A stretch of 64,000 nt of DNA from Bosea sp. 29B (GCF_902506165.1 NZ_LR733817.1:3891937-3955936); one strand, 5' to 3'. Shown: positions 8,079-16,991, numbered from the stretch's first letter. Translations and numbers: made by a program. Notes: generated by a model from the sequence alone, not told the origin.

Positions 8079-9263
8079 TCAAATGCCCGCATACATCCGG
8101 CCGGGCTCGAACACGCCCTCCGGATCGAAGCTCTTCTTGATGCCCGCCGTCACCCGCATCAGCGGCTCGGAGAGCGGCTCGAAGACGGGAACCGCTGCCC
8201 GCACCGCATCGGGCGCCCGCACCAGCGTGGCATGGCCGCCGAGCGGCTTCAGTCCGGTGCGGATCGCTGCCGCTCCGGCATCGCCGTCGGCTGGCACAGC
8301 GAGCCAGATGAGGCCGCCGCCCCAATCATAGAACCAGCGCGCGCTGGGTACCATGCGCGCGATCGCGGCGGTCGCTTTCGGCCCGTTGGTCGGTGCGAGC
8401 GAAAGCCGCCAGACGGCTTCCCGCGTGCCGGCGAAGAAGGCTGCATCCCTGACGTCACGCCAGAGCGCGTCCGAGGCGCGGCCCTCGACCAGTTGGGGCC
8501 GGCCAAAGCCTTTGAGCAGGCGGGCCAGCTCGGCGGCGCGATAGCTGATCGAAGCGGAGAAGTTCTCCAGCCTGAGCAGGGTGCGCGCGTGCTCCGCACC
8601 GAGCCCGGCCGGCAGATGTGCGGCGGCCATCGGTTCGAAGGGCGAGCCGAGCGCCCCCGAGAGCAGCGCCACCGCCGCCTCGTCGGCGAGATCCTCCCAG
8701 ATCAGCGTGACGATGCGCTCAGGCCGCGGCAGCACGCGGAAGGTCACCTCGGTCAGGAAGCCGAGCGTGCCGAAGCTGCCGCAGACGAGCTTGACCAGGT
8801 CGAGGCCGGTGACGTTCTTCATCACCCGTCCGCCGGATTTCACCAGTTCGCCGCGGCCGTTGATCAGCTTGATGCCGATCAGGGAGTCGCGAGCGGCCCC
8901 GGCATTGATCCGGCGTGGGCCGGAGATGTTGCCGGCCGCGATCGCGCCGATCGTCGGCTCGCCTTCCGTGCCGAACAAAGCGCGGTGGTCCATCGGCTCG
9001 AAGGGCAGCATCTGGCCACGGCTTGCCAGCGTCTCCTCGATCAGCTTCAGCGGCGTGCCGGCTCTGGCGCCGATCACCATCTCGGAGGGCTCATACAGGG
9101 TGATGCCGGTGAGCTCGGCGCTGGAGATCGTGCTGACGGCGTTGTCCGGCCGGCCGAGGCCGGAGCGGGTGCCGCCGCCGCGGATGGCGAGCGGAACGCG
9201 CGCCTCGACGATCGAGGCGACGACGGCGCAGGCCTGCGCCTCTGTGGTGGGCGTGTGGAGCAT
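8079..9263 (-). CDS. glcE: Glycolate oxidase FAD-binding subunit GlcE
   Basis: A 394-residue FAD-binding (FAD_binding_4/PCMH type) subunit. The FAD-binding region is recognisable in LAIRGGGTRSGLGRP and PTIGAIAAGNISGPRRINAGAARD. The C-terminal KKSFDPEGVFEPGRMYAGI is the usual ending. GlcE pairs with GlcD to oxidise glycolate to glyoxylate. Its ATG (9263-9261) shares one base with the glcD stop codon, showing translational coupling. Confidence 0.95.
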   Translation of the reverse strand: MLHTPTTEAQACAVVASIVEARVPLAIRGGGTRSGLGRPDNAVSTISSAELTGITLYEPSEMVIGARAGTPLKLIEETLASRGQMLPFEPMDHRALFGTEGEPTIGAIAAGNISGPRRINAGAARDSLIGIKLINGRGELVKSGGRVMKNVTGLDLVKLVCGSFGTLGFLTEVTFRVLPRPERIVTLIWEDLADEAAVALLSGALGSPFEPMAAAHLPAGLGAEHARTLLRLENFSASISYRAAELARLLKGFGRPQLVEGRASDALWRDVRDAAFFAGTREAVWRLSLAPTNGPKATAAIARMVPSARWFYDWGGGLIWLAVPADGDAGAAAIRTGLKPLGGHATLVRAPDAVRAAVPVFEPLSEPLMRVTAGIKKSFDPEGVFEPGRMYAGI

Positions 9264-10699
9264 CAGGCCGCGATCCGCCCTTCGAGGGGGAACACTTTCG
9301 CCGGGTTCATCAACCAGCGCGGATCGAACACCGCCCTGACCCGCTGCTGCTGGTGCAGGTCGACCTCGTTGAACTGTACGGTCATCAGATCGCGCTTCTC
9401 GATGCCAACGCCGTGCTCGCCGGTCAGGCAGCCGCCGACCTCGACGCAGAGCCGGAGAATGTCGTTGCCAGCGTCCTCGGCCTTCTGCGCCTCGACCGGG
9501 TCGTTGCAGTTGTAGAGGATCAGCGGGTGAAGATTGCCGTCGCCGGCATGGAAGACATTGGCGACGCGCAGGCCATAGCCCTTGATGATCTCGTCCATGC
9601 GCTCGAGCACGAAGGGCAATTGCCCGGTCGGGATCGTGCCGTCCATGCAGATATAGTCGGCGATACGGCCGGTCGCGCCGAAGGCGGACTTGCGGCCCTT
9701 CCAGATCGCCGCCGTCTCCATTGCCGACTTGCTCTCCTTGACCGTTCCGACGCCATGCTCCCTGGCGATCGCAACGATGCGGGCGAGCTGCGCGTCCATC
9801 TCGGCCTCCGAACCCTCGACCTCGATGATCAGCAGCGCGCCGCAATCCATCGGATAGCCGGCATGGGCGAACGCCTCGCAGATCTCGATCGCCGGCTTGT
9901 CCATGAACTCCATCGCCACCGGGATGATGCCGGCGCCGATGATGGCGGCGACCGCGGCACCGGCCTCGACGCTGGTCGGGAAGCCGAACAGCACAGGGCG
10001 CGCGCCCTCGGCCTGGCGCAGGATGCGGACCGTCGCCTCGGTGACGATGCCGAGCTGACCCTCGGAGCCGACGATCAGGCCAAGCAGGTCGTAGCTGGGC
10101 GCGTCGAGATGGGCGCCACCGATCTCGACGATGCTCCCATCCAACATGACCAGGGTGACCCCCAGCACATTATTGGTGGTGACGCCGTATTTCAGGCAAT
10201 GGGCGCCGCCCGAGTTCATGCCGATATTGCCGCCGATCGAGCAGGCGAGCTGCGAGGACGGATCGGGCGCGTAGAAGAAGCCGTCGGCCGAGACGGCGCC
10301 GGTGACGGCGAGGTTGGTGACGCCGGCCTGCACCTTCGCCACCCGGTTGGCATAGTCGATCTCCAGGATGCGGTTCATCTTGGAGACGCCGATCACCACA
10401 GCGTCCTCCTGAGGGATCGCCCCGCCGGCGAGCGAGGTGCCGGCGCCGCGCGGCACCACCGGCACGCCGGCTTCAGAGCAATAGCGCAGCACCGCCGCGA
10501 CCTCTTGCGTGGTCGAGGGCAGCACGACTGCGAGCGGCATGCGGCGATAGGCAGTCAGAGCGTCGGTCTCATAGGGGCGCCGTTCGTCCTCGGAGGTAAT
10601 CAGCGCATCGGGCGCGACCAACTGGCTGAGGCCGGCGAGGATGGCGTCGCGGCGGGCGAGGATGCCGGCATCGGGCACCGGAAAGGCGATCGCACTCAT
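9263..10699 (-). CDS. glcD: Glycolate oxidase catalytic subunit GlcD
   Basis: A 478-residue FAD-linked 2-hydroxyacid dehydrogenase subunit. The FAD-binding half includes PVVPRGAGTSLAGGA and SIGGNIGMNSGGAHCLKYG. The C-terminal half has HAGDGNLHPLILY and the conserved CLTGEHGVGIEKRDLM. It catalyses oxidation of glycolate (and often D-lactate) to the 2-oxo acid. First gene of a tightly packed glcDEF operon; the start at 10699 has a GGAC-containing leader but only a weak Shine-Dalgarno. The divergently placed LysR gene is the likely regulator. Confidence 0.95.
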   Translation of the reverse strand: MSAIAFPVPDAGILARRDAILAGLSQLVAPDALITSEDERRPYETDALTAYRRMPLAVVLPSTTQEVAAVLRYCSEAGVPVVPRGAGTSLAGGAIPQEDAVVIGVSKMNRILEIDYANRVAKVQAGVTNLAVTGAVSADGFFYAPDPSSQLACSIGGNIGMNSGGAHCLKYGVTTNNVLGVTLVMLDGSIVEIGGAHLDAPSYDLLGLIVGSEGQLGIVTEATVRILRQAEGARPVLFGFPTSVEAGAAVAAIIGAGIIPVAMEFMDKPAIEICEAFAHAGYPMDCGALLIIEVEGSEAEMDAQLARIVAIAREHGVGTVKESKSAMETAAIWKGRKSAFGATGRIADYICMDGTIPTGQLPFVLERMDEIIKGYGLRVANVFHAGDGNLHPLILYNCNDPVEAQKAEDAGNDILRLCVEVGGCLTGEHGVGIEKRDLMTVQFNEVDLHQQQRVRAVFDPRWLMNPAKVFPLEGRIAA

Positions 10700-10867
10700 G
10701 AAACTCGGTCCTCCGTCCCTCGCCAGTACCCGTCACGCTGGGCGGCCGCGGGCCCCGTCTCGCAGGATGGGGCAGGGCGCCTCGGCGCGACTCTAGAATA
10801 CTTCCACACGGGACGCAGCGGGAGTAACGTGCATGATTATTTCCAAAACAGAAAAGGTTGGGGACGC

Positions 10868-11773
10868 ATGGACCGGTTCGGCGACCTCGACGTCTTCGCC
10901 CATGTCGTCACCGCCAAGAGCATGTCCGCCGCCGCGCGCGAACTCAACCTCTCGCCGGCGGTCATCTCCAAGCGCATCCGCCGCCTGGAGGATCGGCTCG
11001 GCGTGCGCCTGCTCCAGCGCACCACGCGCCAGCTCTCGCTGACCGAGGCGGGGCAGGGCTTCTACGAGCGGGTCGTCTCGATCCTCGGCTCGATCGAGGA
11101 GGCGGAGGCCTGGGTCGCCAGCGGCGCCGGCCAGGCGCGCGGGACCTTGCGCGTTTCGGCGCCGACCTCGTTCGGGCGCATGCATGTCGCGCCGCATCTC
11201 AAGCCTTTCCTCGACGGCAATCCGGCGGTGAACGTCGAGCTGATCCTCAGCGACGCCTTCGTCGACATCGTCGCCGATGGCTTCGACCTCGCGATCCGGA
11301 TCGCAGACCTGCGCGATTCCAGCCTGGTGGCGAAGCGGCTGGCGCCGAACCACCGCGTGCTGTGCGCGACGCCGGGCTACCTGTCCGCCCACGGCACGCC
11401 CGGAACGATCGAGGACCTGTCGCGCCATACGCTCATCGCCCACAATGCCGACCAGTGGCGCCTCGACGGGCCGGAGGGCCAGGTGACGGTCAAGATCAAT
11501 GGCCAGTTGCGGACCAATTCCAGCGAGGTGGTGCGCGAGGCGCTGCTGGCCGGTGTCGGCATCGCCCTGCGCTCCACCTGGGATGTCGGGCCGGAGCTGA
11601 AATCGGGCGCCCTGGCGCGGGTGCTGCCGGCCTATTCAGTCGGCAAGCGCGTCGCTGTCTACGCGGTCTATCCGAGCCGCCGGCACATGGAGCACAAGGT
11701 GCGTGCCTTCGTCGACTATCTCGCCGAGCTTTACGGGGCGACACCGTACTGGGACGAAGGGTTGGCGCTTTAG
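10868..11773 (+). CDS. LysR-family transcriptional regulator (divergent from glcDEF)
   Basis: A 301-residue LTTR. The N-terminal helix-turn-helix is clear: FGDLDVFAHVVTAKSMSAAARELNLSPAVISKRIRRLEDRLGVRLLQRTTRQLSLTEAG, given here as residues about 3-62. The remainder is the two-lobed effector-binding domain (GTLRVSAPTSFGRMHVAPHL onwards). ATG 10868 gives the canonical N-terminus; longer in-frame starts lack it. It lies 168 bp from glcD on the opposite strand, suggesting control of glycolate oxidation. E. coli uses a GntR-type GlcC instead, so the link is positional inference. Confidence 0.92.
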   Translation: MDRFGDLDVFAHVVTAKSMSAAARELNLSPAVISKRIRRLEDRLGVRLLQRTTRQLSLTEAGQGFYERVVSILGSIEEAEAWVASGAGQARGTLRVSAPTSFGRMHVAPHLKPFLDGNPAVNVELILSDAFVDIVADGFDLAIRIADLRDSSLVAKRLAPNHRVLCATPGYLSAHGTPGTIEDLSRHTLIAHNADQWRLDGPEGQVTVKINGQLRTNSSEVVREALLAGVGIALRSTWDVGPELKSGALARVLPAYSVGKRVAVYAVYPSRRHMEHKVRAFVDYLAELYGATPYWDEGLAL

Positions 11774-11821
11774 CCGTCTACGCCGAGCCGGATTGCGCCG
11801 CCGTGCTTGCCCCTGGCAGCT

Positions 11822-11839
11822 CAGCGGGCTAACCCGCTG
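11822..11839 (+). other. Short hairpin between LysR gene and hisS
   Basis: CAGCGGG CTAA CCCGCTG, a perfect 7-bp stem, 43 bp before the hisS start. No T-run follows. It may end the LysR transcript or sit in the hisS leader; the sequence does not decide. Confidence 0.4.
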
Positions 11840-11881
11840 TCCAACGATTTCCAGCGCTTCCAGCATCCGAGACACGTACCC

Positions 11882-13462
11882 ATGTCCGCCGACAAGTCCG
11901 CCCCTGCCAAGCTGAAGGCCCGCCAGCCGCGCGGTTTCGTCGATCGCGGTCCGGCCGATGTCGCCGCCACCGAGCGCATGCTCGCCGTGATCCGCGAGAG
12001 CTTCTCGCTCTATGGCTTCGACCCCGTCGAGACGCCCTTCGTCGAGTACACCGACGCGCTCGGCAAATTCCTGCCGGACCAGGACCGACCGAACGAGGGC
12101 GTCTTCTCCTTCCAGGACGATGACGAGCAGTGGCTCTCGCTGCGCTACGACCTGACGGCGCCGCTCGCCCGCTATGTCGCCGAGAATTTCGACGCGCTGC
12201 CCAAGCCTTATCGCAGCTATCGCGTCGGCTACGTCTTCCGCAACGAGAAGCCGGGCCCGGGCCGCTTCCGCCAGTTCATGCAGTTCGACGCCGACATCGT
12301 CGGTAGTGCCACGGTCGCCGGCGATGCCGAGATCTGCATGCTCGCCGCCGACACGATGGAGAAGCTCGGCATCAAGCGCGGCGACTATGTCGTCAAGGTC
12401 AACAACCGCAAGGTGCTCGACGGGGTGATGGACGCCGCCGGCATCGAGCAAGGCACGCGCCTGACGGTGCTGCGCGCGATCGACAAGGCCGACAAGTTCT
12501 CGCTCGACGAAATCCGCAAGCTCCTACGCGACGGCCGCAAGGACGAGAGTGGTGACTTCACCAAAGGCGCGGGCCTGTCCGAGGGGCAGGCCGAGACGAT
12601 CCTGCGCTATCTCGCCGTCGGCCAGCGCCTCGCCGATCTCGGCAAGTCGACCGCCTCCGACAGCGCCAAGTCCGCCGAGCTATCCGCGGAGGCCGTTGCG
12701 GAACTGCGCAAGCTGGTCGAGGGCGCTGAGAACGGCAAGGCGGGTATCGAAGAGCTCGAACAGATCAGGGAACTCGTCACCGCTGCGGGCTATCTCGGCC
12801 GGGTCATCATCGATCCCTCGATCGTCCGCGGCCTCGAATACTATACCGGCCCGGTCTACGAGGTGGAGCTGACCTTCCCCGTGACCAATGAGGACGGGCA
12901 GGTCGTGCGCTTCGGCTCCGTCGCCGGCGGCGGGCGTTATGACGGCCTCGTCGGCCGCTTCCGGCCCGAGCCCGTGCCGGCGACCGGTTTCTCGATCGGC
13001 GTCTCCCGGCTCTATTCGGCGCTGAAGGCGGTGAAGTCGCCGATCGTCGATGCGAAGAATGAGCTGCCGCTCGTCGTCGTCACCGCGATGGACAACAAGT
13101 CGCCCGAGTTCATGCCGACCTATCAGGCTTTCGTCGCGCAACTGCGCCAGGCCAAGGATGGCGAGGGCAGGGCGCTCTGCCGCGCCGATCTCTATCTGGG
13201 CTCGTCGGGCTTCAACGCCCAGATGAAATATGCCGATCGGCGCGGGGCGGCCTGCGCTGTCATTCAAGGTTCTTCGGAACGGGACGCCGGCACGGTGGTG
13301 ATCAAAGACCTGATCCTCGGCGCCGAGCTCGCTGCAGCCGGCCGCGACGTCAAGGACTCGGCCGAGCACAAGGAACGGCAGGCTCAGGCGCAGTTCTCCG
13401 TGCCGGCGGACGAGCTGGTCGCGGGGGTGAGAAGGGTCATAGCGCGTCATGCTCGGGCTTGA
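11882..13462 (+). CDS. hisS: Histidyl-tRNA synthetase
   Basis: A 526-residue class II aminoacyl-tRNA synthetase that charges tRNA-His. Motif 2 ([19 protein letters not shown]) at about residues 117-135, the histidine-specific [12 protein letters not shown] near residue 317, and motif 3 around GFSIGVSRL are present. A C-terminal anticodon-binding domain follows. It is longer than E. coli HisS (424 residues), as in other alphaproteobacteria. Start ATG 11882, [21 protein letters not shown]. Oddly, the last codons and the stop (TGA 13460-13462) lie inside a palindromic repeat that begins at 13445, so the repeat supplies the C-terminal residues. Confidence 0.96.
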   Translation: MSADKSAPAKLKARQPRGFVDRGPADVAATERMLAVIRESFSLYGFDPVETPFVEYTDALGKFLPDQDRPNEGVFSFQDDDEQWLSLRYDLTAPLARYVAENFDALPKPYRSYRVGYVFRNEKPGPGRFRQFMQFDADIVGSATVAGDAEICMLAADTMEKLGIKRGDYVVKVNNRKVLDGVMDAAGIEQGTRLTVLRAIDKADKFSLDEIRKLLRDGRKDESGDFTKGAGLSEGQAETILRYLAVGQRLADLGKSTASDSAKSAELSAEAVAELRKLVEGAENGKAGIEELEQIRELVTAAGYLGRVIIDPSIVRGLEYYTGPVYEVELTFPVTNEDGQVVRFGSVAGGGRYDGLVGRFRPEPVPATGFSIGVSRLYSALKAVKSPIVDAKNELPLVVVTAMDNKSPEFMPTYQAFVAQLRQAKDGEGRALCRADLYLGSSGFNAQMKYADRRGAACAVIQGSSERDAGTVVIKDLILGAELAAAGRDVKDSAEHKERQAQAQFSVPADELVAGVRRVIARHARA

Positions 13463-13895
13463 CCCGAGCATCTCAGGACGAGAAGGCTCCCATTCCACGC
13501 CAACTGCCGTGGGGAGAGCCGATGCACCAGCCCTCGTTCGTCGACATCATGACGAACAAGCCGCGCGGCACATTGTACATCGGTGTAACAGCGGAGCTTG
13601 CTCGTCGCGTGTCGGAGCATCGGCTGCTCCAAGGGCGCAGCTTCACCGCTCGATATAACCTCGACAGGCTGGTCTGGTACGAGCCGCACCACGCGATCGA
13701 GCTGGCTATCCAACGTGAGACGAGCCTGAAGCGCTATGGACGAGCCTGGAAGATCGAGCTGATTGAGAAAGACAATCCTGATTGGAACGATCTGTTCGAG
13801 AATATTCTTTGATCGGCATGCCTTTCACCGCGCGTCGGGAGCTCTTTCCGGCCTAAGATTCTCGGGTCTGCGCTTCGCTCCGCCCGAGAATGACG
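13445..13895 (+). mobile_element. Bipartite palindromic repeat, copy C, carrying a GIY-YIG nuclease gene
   Basis: Left half 13445-13474 is identical to the left halves of copies A and B. Right half 13855-13895 differs from the other right halves by only a few bases. Between them lie 380 bp instead of 37 bp, and this extra DNA holds the GIY-YIG gene. The first bases after the left half (AGGACGAGAAGGCT) also resemble the spacers of copies A and B, so the gene appears to sit inside the repeat, not beside it. No target-site duplication is obvious. Calling it mobile is inference; the repeat structure is directly visible. Confidence 0.75.
13522..13812 (+). CDS. Small single-domain GIY-YIG nuclease-family protein inside a repeat
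   Basis: A 96-residue protein made only of a GIY-YIG domain. Visible are the YIG half (GTLYIGVT, residues 16-23), the catalytic-type arginine in LARRVSEHR (Arg28/29), the metal-binding glutamate in AIQRETSLK (Glu66), and the C-terminal RAWKIELIEKDNPDWNDL typical of this small-protein family. The GIY half is normally Y-V-Y-I in this family but reads F-V-D-I here (residues 6-9), so the expected catalytic Tyr is Asp8. ATG 13522 has GGGGAGAG at 13511-13518; ATG 13549 is an alternative. Relatives in Neisseria (Ssn proteins, as I recall) cut single-stranded DNA at genomic repeats. This copy may be inactive. Confidence 0.88.
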   Translation: MHQPSFVDIMTNKPRGTLYIGVTAELARRVSEHRLLQGRSFTARYNLDRLVWYEPHHAIELAIQRETSLKRYGRAWKIELIEKDNPDWNDLFENIL

Positions 13896-13989
13896 AGGTG
13901 TCCAGATTCCCGTTCACCCAATTCCCTAAAAACCGTCGAAAATCGGCGGCGTCCCTGCTAGGACGACGCCGCAACAGGGTTTTTGTAAA

Positions 13990-15105
13990 GTGCCGGCCAT
14001 GCGCTCAAAGCTCGAGACCGTGATCGCGCCGTTCGAGCGCGAGGGCTATCGGCGCGCCGAGCCGGCGATCCTGCAGCCCGTCGAACCCTTCCTCGACCTC
14101 TCGGGCGAGGATATCCGCCGCCGCATCTTCCTGACGCAGGACGATGACGGGCGCGAATGGTGCCTGCGGCCCGAATACACGATCCCTGTCGCGCTGGCCC
14201 ATATCGCTGCCCATGCCAGTGAGCCAGCCTCCTACGCCTATGCCGGCCCGGTCTTCCGCATGCGTGGCGCGAACGAGCCGAGCGAATTCGCCCAGGCCGG
14301 CCTCGAATCCTTCGGCCGCACCGACTTTGCCGCGGCCGATGCCGAGATCATGGCGCTCACGGTCGAGGCCGCCGCGGCGCTCGGCCTGACCCGGCCGCGT
14401 CTGCTGATGGGCGATGTCGCGCTGCTCACCGCGCTGCTCGACCGACTCGGCGTGCCGCAGGCCGCCCGTCGCCGGCTGATGCGTGCCGTCGCGCAGGGCA
14501 AGGGCGCCGACGCCGTCGCCACGCTCGAGCCGCCTGTGAACGAGGTCGAGCACGCCCATGCCGGCCTGCTCAAGGCGCTGGAAGGGCAAGATCCCAAGGC
14601 GGCGCGTGCCTTCGTTCAGGACGTGCTCTCGATCGCCGGCATCTCGACCGTCGGCGGCCGCTCGGCCGGCGACATCGCCGAGCGCTTTCTGGCGCGGGCC
14701 GCCGAGCGCGACAATCCGGTCAACGGCGAGGCGAGCGGCGTGATCGCGCATGCGCTGGCGATCGGCGGCGATCCGGACGGCGCTTCCGCCGCCCTGCGCA
14801 AGCTCGCCGGCGAAGCTGGACTCGATCTGTCGGCCGCGCTCGACGCCTTCGACGAGCGCACCGGCTTCCTTGCCGCGCGCGGCGTCGATGTCGCCAGCAT
14901 CTCGTTCTCGGCCGGCTTCGCCCGCAATCTCGACTACTACACCGGCTTCATCTTCGAGCTGCACGACCCGGCCCGGCCGGACCTCAAGCCGATCGCCGGC
15001 GGCGGCCGCTATGACGGCGTGCTCCAGCGTCTCGGTGCGCCTGCGCCGGTGCCGGCTGTCGGCGCCTCGCTCTGGCTCGATCGTCTCGCGGGAGGCAAGG
15101 CATGA
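13990..15105 (+). CDS. hisZ: ATP phosphoribosyltransferase regulatory subunit HisZ
   Basis: A 371-residue HisS paralogue without tRNA-charging activity that forms a complex with HisG and makes it responsive to histidine. The class II synthetase-like core is visible: [21 protein letters not shown], motif-2-like [10 protein letters not shown], and the [13 protein letters not shown] loop near the C-terminus; the anticodon-binding domain of HisS is absent. GTG 13990 follows AGGG at 13976-13979; ATG 13999 is the alternative start, with worse spacing. It overlaps hisG by 4 bp (ATGA), so the two are translationally coupled. Confidence 0.94.
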   Translation: MPAMRSKLETVIAPFEREGYRRAEPAILQPVEPFLDLSGEDIRRRIFLTQDDDGREWCLRPEYTIPVALAHIAAHASEPASYAYAGPVFRMRGANEPSEFAQAGLESFGRTDFAAADAEIMALTVEAAAALGLTRPRLLMGDVALLTALLDRLGVPQAARRRLMRAVAQGKGADAVATLEPPVNEVEHAHAGLLKALEGQDPKAARAFVQDVLSIAGISTVGGRSAGDIAERFLARAAERDNPVNGEASGVIAHALAIGGDPDGASAALRKLAGEAGLDLSAALDAFDERTGFLAARGVDVASISFSAGFARNLDYYTGFIFELHDPARPDLKPIAGGGRYDGVLQRLGAPAPVPAVGASLWLDRLAGGKA

Positions 15106-16109
15106 GCGGGGCGGAGAAGATGACGCAAGACCCGATCAACAACGCGCCTTTGGTCCTTGCAGTGCCCTCCAAGGGCCGGCTGCAGGAGAACGCCACCGCA
15201 TTCTTCGGCCGCGCCGGCCTCTCGTTTGTGCAGGCGCGCGGCCAGCGCGAATATCGCGGCCAGATCGCCGGGCTCGGCGGGGCCGAGGTCGCCTATCTCT
15301 CGGCCTCCGAGATCGTCGCGCAGCTCTCTTCCGGCGCCGCCCATCTCGGCATCACCGGCGAGGATCTGGTGCGCGAGCAGGTCGCCGATGCCGATGCCAG
15401 CATGGTGCTGCTGGCGCCGCTCGGCTTCGGCCAGGCCAATGTCGTCGTCGCCGTGCCGCAGGCCTGGATCGATGTGCGCACCATGGCCGACCTCGACGAC
15501 GTCGCCGCGACCATGCGGGCCCGCACCGGCCGCAAGCTGCGCGTCGCGACCAAATACGTGAACCTGACCCGCCGCTTCTTCGCCGGCCACGGTCTTGCCG
15601 ACTACCGCATCGTCGAGAGCCTCGGCGCGACCGAGGGCGCCCCGGCTGCCGGTACGGCCGAGATCGTCGTCGACATCACCACCACCGGCGCGACTCTCTC
15701 CGCGAACGCGTTGAAGGTGCTGGACGACGGCGTGATCCTGGCCTCGGAGGCCAATCTCGTGGCGTCCGTGCGCGCACCCTGGGGCAAGCAGGCGCGGGAC
15801 GCTGCCGGCGCCATCCTGTCGCGCATCGCGGCGGAGGAGGAGGCGCGTTCGCTGCGCGAGGTCCGCGCTGTGCTCAACGCCGTCTCGCCGCAGCGGCTCG
15901 GCGAGATCGCGCACCGGCTCGGCGCGCGCCTGCCCTTCGGCACGGCCGGCGGCGACGGCGTCGTCACCTTGCACTGCCCGCGCAAGGCGGTGTTCCCGCT
16001 GGTCGAGGAACTGAGCAAGGCCGGCGCCGACGACATCACCGTACGGGCGCTCGACTATGTCTTCCGCCGCTCCAACCCGCTGATCGAGCGGCTGCTGGCG
16101 CGGATCTGA
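15102..16109 (+). CDS. hisG: ATP phosphoribosyltransferase catalytic subunit HisG
   Basis: A 335-residue enzyme for the first step of histidine biosynthesis, joining ATP and PRPP. N-terminal [26 protein letters not shown], and the PRPP-binding [21 protein letters not shown] are clear. HisZ-dependent HisG proteins are often about 200-230 residues; this one carries about 100 more at the C-terminus, as in some other Hyphomicrobiales. An in-frame ATG at 15120 (MTQDPIN) is an alternative start. The pairing with hisZ and hisS looks like one histidine-related transcription unit interrupted by the repeat. Confidence 0.94.
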   Translation: MSGAEKMTQDPINNAPLVLAVPSKGRLQENATAFFGRAGLSFVQARGQREYRGQIAGLGGAEVAYLSASEIVAQLSSGAAHLGITGEDLVREQVADADASMVLLAPLGFGQANVVVAVPQAWIDVRTMADLDDVAATMRARTGRKLRVATKYVNLTRRFFAGHGLADYRIVESLGATEGAPAAGTAEIVVDITTTGATLSANALKVLDDGVILASEANLVASVRAPWGKQARDAAGAILSRIAAEEEARSLREVRAVLNAVSPQRLGEIAHRLGARLPFGTAGGDGVVTLHCPRKAVFPLVEELSKAGADDITVRALDYVFRRSNPLIERLLARI

Positions 16110-16149
16110 CCCGCCGGATTCCCGACGCAATGTCCGGGTAATTCAGCCG

Positions 16150-16209
16150 GGCGAGGCGATTTCGGTGCAAGTCGTACCAAAAGCGGTGCGATCGAGACTT
16201 GCGCTCGCC
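16150..16209 (+). other. Extended inverted repeat after hisG
   Basis: GGCGAG (16150-16155) pairs with CTCGCC (16204-16209) and GCAAGTC (16167-16173) pairs with GACTTGC (16196-16202), giving a long bulged hairpin between hisG and the META-domain gene. It may be a terminator-like or leader RNA structure. Confidence 0.35.
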
Positions 16210-16283
16210 ACCACGATCGGTGCAGTGGAAAGTATCGGGTTCTCCTACGAGCTGTCGCTCTTTCCAATCGGGGTCTGGACCAG

Positions 16284-16763
16284 TTGAATACGCAGTCGCG
16301 CCTTGGCCTCCTGGCCGCCCTCGCTCTCTCCCTGTCGCCGATGCTGGTGACCGATGCGCTCGCCCAGCGTCGTCAGCCGATGCCTGGCCGTGGCGAGCAG
16401 CCGCAGGAGGCTCCGCCGCCGAAGCAGGAGAAGAATTTCCCGCTCGACGCGTCCTGGACGGCGATCCAGCTGAACGGCAAGCCCATCAACGGCTTCCGGG
16501 CGACGCTGAAGGTCGACTCCAATCTGCGCGGCACCGGCTTTGCCGGCTGCAACACCTTCTCGGCCTCGGCCTATCCCCTGCGGCAGCAGGCCTTCGCCGT
16601 CGGCCCGATCGCGGTGACCAAGGCGGCCTGCGACAAGAGCGCCGCGGATTTCGAGCGCAGCTATCTGACGGCGCTGCGCACCGCCAAACAATGGGACATG
16701 GTCGAGGGCCGCCTCGTCCTCAAGACGGGTGCCGGCGAGATCCGCTTCGACCGCGGGATCTGA
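16284..16763 (+). CDS. Exported META-domain protein
   Basis: A 159-residue secreted protein. An N-terminal signal peptide (RLGLLAALALSLSPMLVTDALA, about residues 6-27, written here as its hydrophobic core) with AxA-type cleavage is followed by a Pro/Gln-rich linker. A META domain spans about residues 52-155: LDASWTAIQLNGKPI, TGFAGCNTFSASA and ITKAACDK-like VTKAACDKSAADFE. HslJ-type META proteins are envelope-stress related in E. coli, though function here is unknown. The start is probably TTG 16284; the first ATG (16341) would remove most of the signal peptide. Confidence 0.8.
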   Translation: MNTQSRLGLLAALALSLSPMLVTDALAQRRQPMPGRGEQPQEAPPPKQEKNFPLDASWTAIQLNGKPINGFRATLKVDSNLRGTGFAGCNTFSASAYPLRQQAFAVGPIAVTKAACDKSAADFERSYLTALRTAKQWDMVEGRLVLKTGAGEIRFDRGI

Positions 16764-16841
16764 CGGACGAAGTCACGCTGCCGTTCCGGGGCAGGCTGGC
16801 AGCCTGAGCCCGGAATTCTCGGCCACAGCACAGGTTCAATT

Positions 16842-16939
16842 CGTCATGCTCGCCCTCGTGGCGAGCATTCACGTTTTGAACGGCGCTCTCGTTCAGCGAA
16901 TTGAAGACGTGGAGGGTCGGGACAAGCCCGACCATGACG
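16842..16939. repeat. Paired-palindrome repeat with CGTCAT/ATGACG ends (type F)
   Basis: Left hairpin ATGCTCGCC...GGCGAGCAT (16846-16868) and right hairpin GGTCGGG...CCCGACC (16915-16933). The element starts CGTCAT and ends ATGACG, like the GIY-YIG-associated repeats, but the hairpin sequences differ. Lies between the META gene and the ABC exporter gene, where the two genes converge. Confidence 0.7.
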
Positions 16940-16991
16940 GCGTGGCGCCCGACTCTTGACCTTTGGCAGAGCCTGAGCGCCGTCCGTTCAA

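Noticed and set aside
10768..10867. LysR box between glcD and the LysR gene
   Set aside because: Several T-N11-A matches exist but none has convincing symmetry, so I do not place an operator.
9353..11773. Very long plus-strand open frame (about 800 codons) across glcD and the LysR gene
   Set aside because: Only the part from 10868 is the LysR gene; the rest is antisense to glcD, has Arg/Asp/Gly-rich composition with no family pattern, and arises from GC-rich codon use.
13959..13980. Possible histidine-responsive leader peptide before hisZ
   Set aside because: No short frame with a run of His codons and no terminator/antiterminator pair is visible.
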